A stretch of DNA of 64,000 nt, from the NCBI GenBank assembly GCA_029298735.1, contig JANSLP010000136.1, positions 1 through 64,000 of the forward strand, given 5' to 3'. A program made the translations under genes and the position numbers. Origin of the DNA: Ophiostoma sp. CBS 140.51. Its lineage: Eukaryota; Ascomycota; Sordariomycetes; Ophiostomatales; Ophiostomataceae. The notes under the pieces are model-generated. The model was not told the DNA's origin and did not search any database. It saw only the letters and a program-made list of their open reading frames with translations. Every line of letters begins with the position of its first letter. The stretch's first letter is position 1. Below are positions 59,348 to 64,000 of this stretch, in pieces.

Positions 59348-60088
59348 ATGCCGTTCCTCACCTTCAACCTTTCTTATCCGCTACCGGCCGAGTGCCAGCC
59401 CCAGCGCGTCCTCGACGCCCTCCACCGCTACGAACCTCTCATCACGCCCAACCCCTACTTGGTCTCCTTCCGCCGCCGGCCCGTCGACCTCACAGAGATA
59501 GTCGATGATCCGTTCTTCCGGGAGGATGGACAGGCCCTGGCTGCCTTTGAAGTTGTCGACCGCATCGTGCTCGTACCAGGCGTCGCCTCAAAACAGGTTG
59601 TTATCCCGTGTGTAATGCAGCGCTTTGCCGGCGGCGTGCGGTGCCGAAGCTTGGCAGCAGGTGGCGTCCGTGTATGGAGCACGTGGCGGGTGCTGCCGGC
59701 GGGCCAGGTAGTGGCCGACAACTCATCATCATCCAAACGCTCTTCGGTACGCACGTCTCGAGACGAGGGCCGGCGAAGCCGGAGCAACTCGCTGGCACAA
59801 ACACCGGTCACAGCAGCAGCGACGCTCGCACAGGCCCCAACGCCACCAGCGACACCGCCAACCACCAACGGCAACAACCCTGCCGGTGCTGGTGCCGGTG
59901 CCATTGTGTTTCCCGAGAGCGGCGAGGGCTACGAGATTGTCGAGGAGGCCCGTGTCGAGTGCGGATCACTTGTCAAGCCATTTGTTGGTCGCAGCTTCCG
60001 GGAAGGCCACATTGAGATCTTGCGTCAGGTTGTTAAGGGTGTCTTGGATGAAAACGAGCGGGCCAAGATGAGCTACGTGTATATGTGA
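59348..60088 (+). CDS. DUF7053-like fungal protein of unknown function
   Basis: A single exon encodes 246 residues. I start at 59348 because CCACCATGCC is a good initiation context; an in-frame ATG at 59282 would add 22 residues of unstructured sequence. The N-terminal 130 residues follow a pattern I associate from memory with the fungal DUF7053 domain: LSYPLPAECQPQRVLDALH, PLITPNPYLVSFRRRP, a hydrophobic VVDRIVLVPG, CVMQRFAGGVRCRS, GGVRVWSTWRV. Residues about 130-190 are a Ser/Arg/Thr/Ala/Pro-rich linker. The C-terminus (EGYEIVEEARVECGSLVKPF, FREGHIEILRQVVKGV) completes the fold; its shape recalls START/SRPBCC-like lipid-binding proteins, but that is inference. No signal peptide or membrane helix is seen. 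It converges on the oxidoreductase gene with 328 bases between stops. Confidence 0.75.
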   Translation: MPFLTFNLSYPLPAECQPQRVLDALHRYEPLITPNPYLVSFRRRPVDLTEIVDDPFFREDGQALAAFEVVDRIVLVPGVASKQVVIPCVMQRFAGGVRCRSLAAGGVRVWSTWRVLPAGQVVADNSSSSKRSSVRTSRDEGRRSRSNSLAQTPVTAAATLAQAPTPPATPPTTNGNNPAGAGAGAIVFPESGEGYEIVEEARVECGSLVKPFVGRSFREGHIEILRQVVKGVLDENERAKMSYVYM

Positions 60089-60416
60089 GAAGGTCATTTC
60101 TTTCTGTCGATCTTCTTGTTGCTTTACTTGTTCTTGCATTTCCCTCCTCTTTTTTTCTACCTCTTTCTACAGTAAGACGGGACATACCCTCCTGTAAACG
60201 GAATGGCGTTGGGAACTGTGGCTTGTTTGGGACATAGCTTTTGAGTTTTCTGTATAACTCTGTTCATTCTTGCTTCTGCTTTTGTAGCGAGTTATTTGCT
60301 GCTATCAATCGGATACAATCTGTTCCTTGTAACCGTTGCGTCATCCTCCCCTTGCGTGAAATAAAATGCTTCTTCCCCCTCACTCATGGTCATCTAACTA
60401 CTACCTGCTACACCGT
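60089..60416. other. Convergent 3' intergenic region
   Basis: This 328-base, T-rich gap lies between two genes that face each other tail to tail. It contains both 3' UTRs; an AATAAA word occurs at about 60359. Confidence 0.6.
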
Positions 60417-61598
60417 TTACTGCTTGATGGTGTAGACCAGCTTGCCACCGCTAACTTTGTCGCCCTTGAGCTCCTTAAGGCCCACCAGCACACCCTCAAG
60501 GTCGGCACCGCCCCGGTTGACGTACGTCCGTGCCGGCTTGAGCTTGCCGTCGTTGATCAGCTTGCGCGTCGACTCCCAGAACTGGCGGGCAACCTGCAGG
60601 TCCGTCGAGCTGGCCTCGAAGGGCATCCACTTCTCAAAGTACTCGCCAAAGGCCGTGTAGTATAGGGTCATGCCGCCGTCGATGCGGGGGTCAATCTCCT
60701 TGAGCGGCTCAAAGGGGTTGAAGAGCAGCTGGTAGTACTGCAGGCTGCCGGGGCCCTCTGCGAGCGAGGCAGGAGTAAGGGCCAGAGCCTTGGCGCAGAA
60801 CTGTGCCGTCTCCACGTACGAGATGCAGTCCCAGGCGTAGCGCAGGGCGCCGCCGTTAAGCGCCGTCTTAATATTAGCCAGGGCAGCATCAGTGTCGTGG
60901 TAGTCAATGACCTCGTCGGCACCCAGCGACTTGAGGTACTCGGCGTTCTTGGGCGAAGCCGTTACCAGGACGCGGTAGCCCGACAGCTTGGCAAACTGGA
61001 TGCCCAGGATACCAGTGGCCGTGGCACCACCGTAGATCAAAATGTTCTCGGGCGTCTTGAGCGGGTTCTCAGGGGTGGCCAACTTGAGGCCCTGGTAGAA
61101 GCCCTGGCCCACAGTCGTGGTGCCGAGGGGCAGGCTGGCGGCATCCTCGTCGGACATGAAATCAGGGATCTTGAAAGCCAGATCCGGCTTGGCGGCAATG
61201 TAGTCGGCGAAAGCACCGTCCTCCTTCTGCACCTGGTTCCTGTACGGGTGTTAGCAAAGAAACCGATCTCGGCTTTGGCAACCTCAACTTGGGACTAAAA
61301 CATACGATCCGTGGGCACCGCCAGCAATGCGGTCGCCAACCTTGAATGGCTGCGTCACCTTGGAGCCAACAGCAACAACAACACCAGCGTAGTCACAGCC
61401 AACACGGGTACCGCTCGGGTCGCCGCCGATCAGGAAATCAGCCGTCTTCCAGTCTGTGGGGTTCAGCGCCACGGCAGTTGTGCGGACGAGAAGGTAGTCA
61501 TCCCGAAGCTTGGGTGTCGGCACGGCCTGCTCGAGGACAATCTCGCCCTTGGAGCGGACAACGAGGGCCCGGGTAGTAGAAGGGATGGAAGAAGACAT
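60417..61598 (-). CDS. Medium-chain NADPH oxidoreductase (ToxD/LovC-like enoyl or quinone reductase)
   Basis: Two exons, 61598-61306 and 61239-60417, with a 66-base intron (GTATGT donor, GCTAACAC branch), encode 371 residues. This is a medium-chain dehydrogenase/reductase of the zinc-free type. The N-terminal GroES-like domain shows VRTTAVALNPTDWK, GCDYAGVVVAVGS and FKVGDRIAGGAHGSN. The cofactor fold has LPLGTTTVGQGFYQ, the nucleotide loop IYGGATATGILGIQFAK (about 166-181) and SLGADEVIDY. The catalytic-zinc cysteine and histidine of alcohol dehydrogenases are absent. Fungal relatives include ToxD-type proteins and trans-acting enoyl reductases such as LovC. No polyketide synthase or other biosynthetic gene is nearby, so a general detoxifying quinone/enal reductase is at least as likely. 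It should be cytosolic. The family is firm, the substrate unknown. Confidence 0.9.
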
Positions 61599-63868
61599 TG
61601 TGAAGGACTGTGGTTTGGCAGAAGTGTTTTGTTTGGTAAAAAAAAAAGCGAAAATCTAGAGTTCACTGGGTTAGATGAAGCTCTCCTGGTTTTGTTTTGG
61701 TTATATGAAGCTTTAAAGCTCGAGATCAACTAGGCGGGGAGAGGGGATCTCAAAAGTGGGAATAGTATGGCGATATGGCAGGTGGAGGCAGGAGCATTAA
61801 AGCCGGAACGACTGGTGCGGTCTTAAAGCGGCCGGTCGTGCCACAGGAAAGGAAAGGCGGCAATGGATATATGTTTGGAACGGGAGGTAAGGAGCGAGCG
61901 TACTTGATGTTGCAGCGAGCAAAGGAGCAGATGTTTGGATATGGAAGGAGCAGTTGAGATGTCACCCAATTGCAGATATGCGTTTGATTGACCCTTTTTA
62001 TGTTTTAATCTTGTCTTCAAAACATGCAGCCGGTCCTTTCTATATGTACTTTCTCGGGACACCGGTAGGTCCAGTTAACCGCTCCGTCCGTCCTTTTTTG
62101 GTTTCCATCTTTGCTGATTAACTACCCTGGCCTCGGTTGGGCAGACGAAAAAACGTGTTTCTGTTTTCCCCTACTTTTCCTACAGAAAACGTATGATGAC
62201 CAAGCGTAGCCATGATATAATTATTATTAAGCCAGCAGGGAAACAGCACTAGACGCCAAAGCCCGCTGGTTGAGTTGGCAGAAAAAATGTTTCGTGCCCT
62301 TGGCATGAACAAAGGTCAAGCAGAACCGCGCTGCCGCGTTGGGAGCATTTTCGATCTGCGCCACGCGGCTCCGATGGTGTTTGGCCTTTTGGACACTTGG
62401 ACCTGGCTTTGCGGGGTGAGACTGTCCTAATTGGGGACTTTTACTGGACAGTATTATTGACCGTGGTGCGCGTGGTGGGGAATAACACAGACGCCCTGAC
62501 GCCAATGTCGTACTCAACTGGCCTATGATTATGAAGCGAGAAGCTTAATAATTCTCGATTGTTGACCTTAACAGCAATTGCGTCTAAAAGCTTCTAGATC
62601 CCCAGAAGGATTTAAAGGATCCTTTGGAATCTTTCAAGGGGTTGGTTTGTATCTCACGATATCACCAATTTTGCTTACAATTTCCATTCTATGGGAATGC
62701 ACAGATGCTGTGTTTGTAAGAGGGCAGACAAGCAAGCAATAGGCTCGGGTTGATGGGACAGGCCATCTTTCCTTGGAATTCAGAAATCATAGAAATCATA
62801 CTGGACTTCAAAACGAATACGGAGAAAGAAGTGGCTGTCGTAAGCTTTTTTCTGCCTGCTATTCTTTTTATTCTCATTTTTGTATGGTTTTCTTTTCTTT
62901 TTTTTTTTTTTGTTGGTCCGAATTTTCGTTTTCATTTTTACATTCTGTTATCTTGACAGCTTTTCCTGCATTGTCTGGTCCGCAATGAAAAGCGAGAAAT
63001 TCCCGAGCTGCCCTTGCCCAATTGTAGGTAGCATTCATAGGCTGCATTAAACCGACGTTACGTAATTCGAGTCTCCAAAATATCCTGGGTATTTTCGGTT
63101 CCTAGCAGCCTCGTCTCTTTGTTCACTGGAGACTGGTTCCCCTCACTGGCCCTTTGAGTCCTTTGAAGCACTATGAAGCTCTCTTCAGATGCTGCCAAAG
63201 ACAATTCGCGCAAAAGTACCGCGCAGCTCACCGTTATTCTCGAAAGAAAGCACGTCGCATAAACCAGTATCTAAAATAAAGTTGGTATCTTTTGCTAGGG
63301 GCCATAGCTCTAAGAAAAAAAGGACTCGAAGCATGTGGCAGATAGGCTGTAATAAAGGACGCAAGATACAAAAAGACAATACATCTGAAGTGTATGGTCC
63401 CCGTGACATCAGACAATTGACCATTGTAGTACAGAAAAAGGACGCGGTGGTTTGCAGCTGCAAAAGAATAAACCAATAGAGTTATCACCAGAAGAGAACA
63501 CGATCAAGGACGACGTTGAGAGTATCATGGGTACAATATCCAACAAATAGTAGTCAAATAAAACGAAACGAGAAAAAAAAAATCCAAAAAAAATAACCAA
63601 AGGGGGGTCTCAGAAAAATATCAGAAGAAAAAGAGAAAAAGAGGAATATTCTATCAACGGTTCCAGTCCATACCCAGTCGGGGTCTGCGTGCCAAGCGTG
63701 TATGAATTTGAGCAACCCAGCGAAAAGAAAAGCAAGAAAAGGTGTCATCCACATTGAGGGAGAGCCAGAAAAAAGATTGGGAAATCGTCAAAAGTCGAAA
63801 GCAACAAAAGCATGAAAGTCATGAAAAAAGGACCAAAGAAAAGAAACCCAAAAATAAGAAAAAAACAA
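61599..63868. other. Intergenic region, no gene seen
   Basis: This 2.3 kb is the upstream side of the oxidoreductase gene and the downstream side of the gene at the window's end. It is AT-rich, especially 62.5-63.9 kb, with T runs near 62.9 kb and purine runs from 63.5 kb that are probably the 3' UTR of the last gene seen from the other strand. Confidence 0.5.
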
Positions 63869-64000
63869 CTATTGACCACCTAGGTCTGAGTTGTAGCCAA
63901 TGTCGCCATAGTTCTCGTTCATGCTGCCCTCGCCAAAACCGGTGCCAGGACCAGAGACGTAACCGCCATCGTCGCCGTCGTCAAAGTCGCTGGCGTCAAA
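63869..64000 (-). CDS. C-terminus of an unidentified protein (cut by the window edge)
   Basis: The last 43 codons and a TAG stop (63871-63869) of a minus-strand gene are present. The residues are Asp-, Gly- and Ser-rich (FDASDFDDGDDGGYVSGPG..., ending NSDLGGQ), use G/C-rich codons like the other genes here, and look like a disordered acidic tail. The frame is open to the window edge. Nothing in it identifies the family; the rest lies outside. Confidence 0.6.
   Translation of the reverse strand, partial: FDASDFDDGDDGGYVSGPGTGFGEGSMNENYGDIGYNSDLGGQ

Noticed and set aside
60417..61598. Part of a polyketide biosynthetic cluster, because the oxidoreductase resembles LovC/ToxD
   Set aside because: No synthase, tailoring enzyme, transporter or cluster regulator lies nearby; the neighbours are unrelated.

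Overview
The window is eukaryotic and fungal, most likely from a filamentous ascomycete (Pezizomycotina, probably a Sordariomycete; an Ophiostomatales-like genome is only a guess). The genes have short GT-AG introns of 54 to 80 bases, nearly all with a CTAAC-type branch site just before the acceptor. Coding exons are rich in G/C-ending codons. The products include fungus-typical families: an ATG33-like mitophagy protein, TMA20, fungal phenylalanine ammonia-lyase, an I78 peptidase inhibitor and a DUF7053-like protein. I found no rRNA, tRNA, CRISPR, intact transposon or prokaryotic feature.

Layout: 0.7-1.6 kb, secreted SnoaL/NTF2-like protein (+). 1.9-4.9 kb, alpha/beta hydrolase with a long disordered N-terminus (-). 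9.5-11.4 kb, single-pass membrane protein with a Cys-rich outer domain (-). 14.6-17.9 kb, large ankyrin-repeat protein (-). 17.9-33.3 kb, about 15 kb in which I can support no gene. 33.3-35.6 kb, aromatic amino acid ammonia-lyase (+). 36.1-36.8 kb, small unknown gene that looks frameshifted before a Cys/His-rich tail (-). 38.4-39.3 kb, ATG33-like (+). 39.8-40.5 kb, TMA20 (-). 41.1-41.4 kb, I78 inhibitor (-). 42.7-50.4 kb, or to 51.4 kb, a giant repeat-built charged protein of about 2540 residues or more (-). 50.4-59.3 kb, long upstream/intergenic region. 59.3-60.1 kb, DUF7053-like protein (+). 60.4-61.6 kb, medium-chain (ToxD/LovC-like) oxidoreductase (-). 63.9-64.0 kb, last 43 codons of a gene running off the window (-).

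The genes do not form an obvious pathway or biosynthetic cluster. They mix housekeeping functions (translation, mitophagy), aromatic amino acid catabolism, and surface or secreted proteins. Spacing is uneven: where 3' ends face each other the gaps are only about 0.3-0.57 kb, while 5' sides are commonly 1.2-15 kb of pyrimidine- and purine-tract DNA. That points to long promoters/leaders or to unannotated non-coding transcripts.

The most unusual item is the giant gene. It is an array of roughly 30 modules, each an acidic/Glu-Pro run, then a tryptophan-glycine core, then a lysine block, followed by a Glu/Ala/Lys helical region and an Arg/Glu-rich C-terminus. Other items worth a second look are the apparent frameshift at 36.27 kb, the His-Leu selectivity pair of the ammonia-lyase, and the gene desert with two short stem-loops near 24.0 kb.
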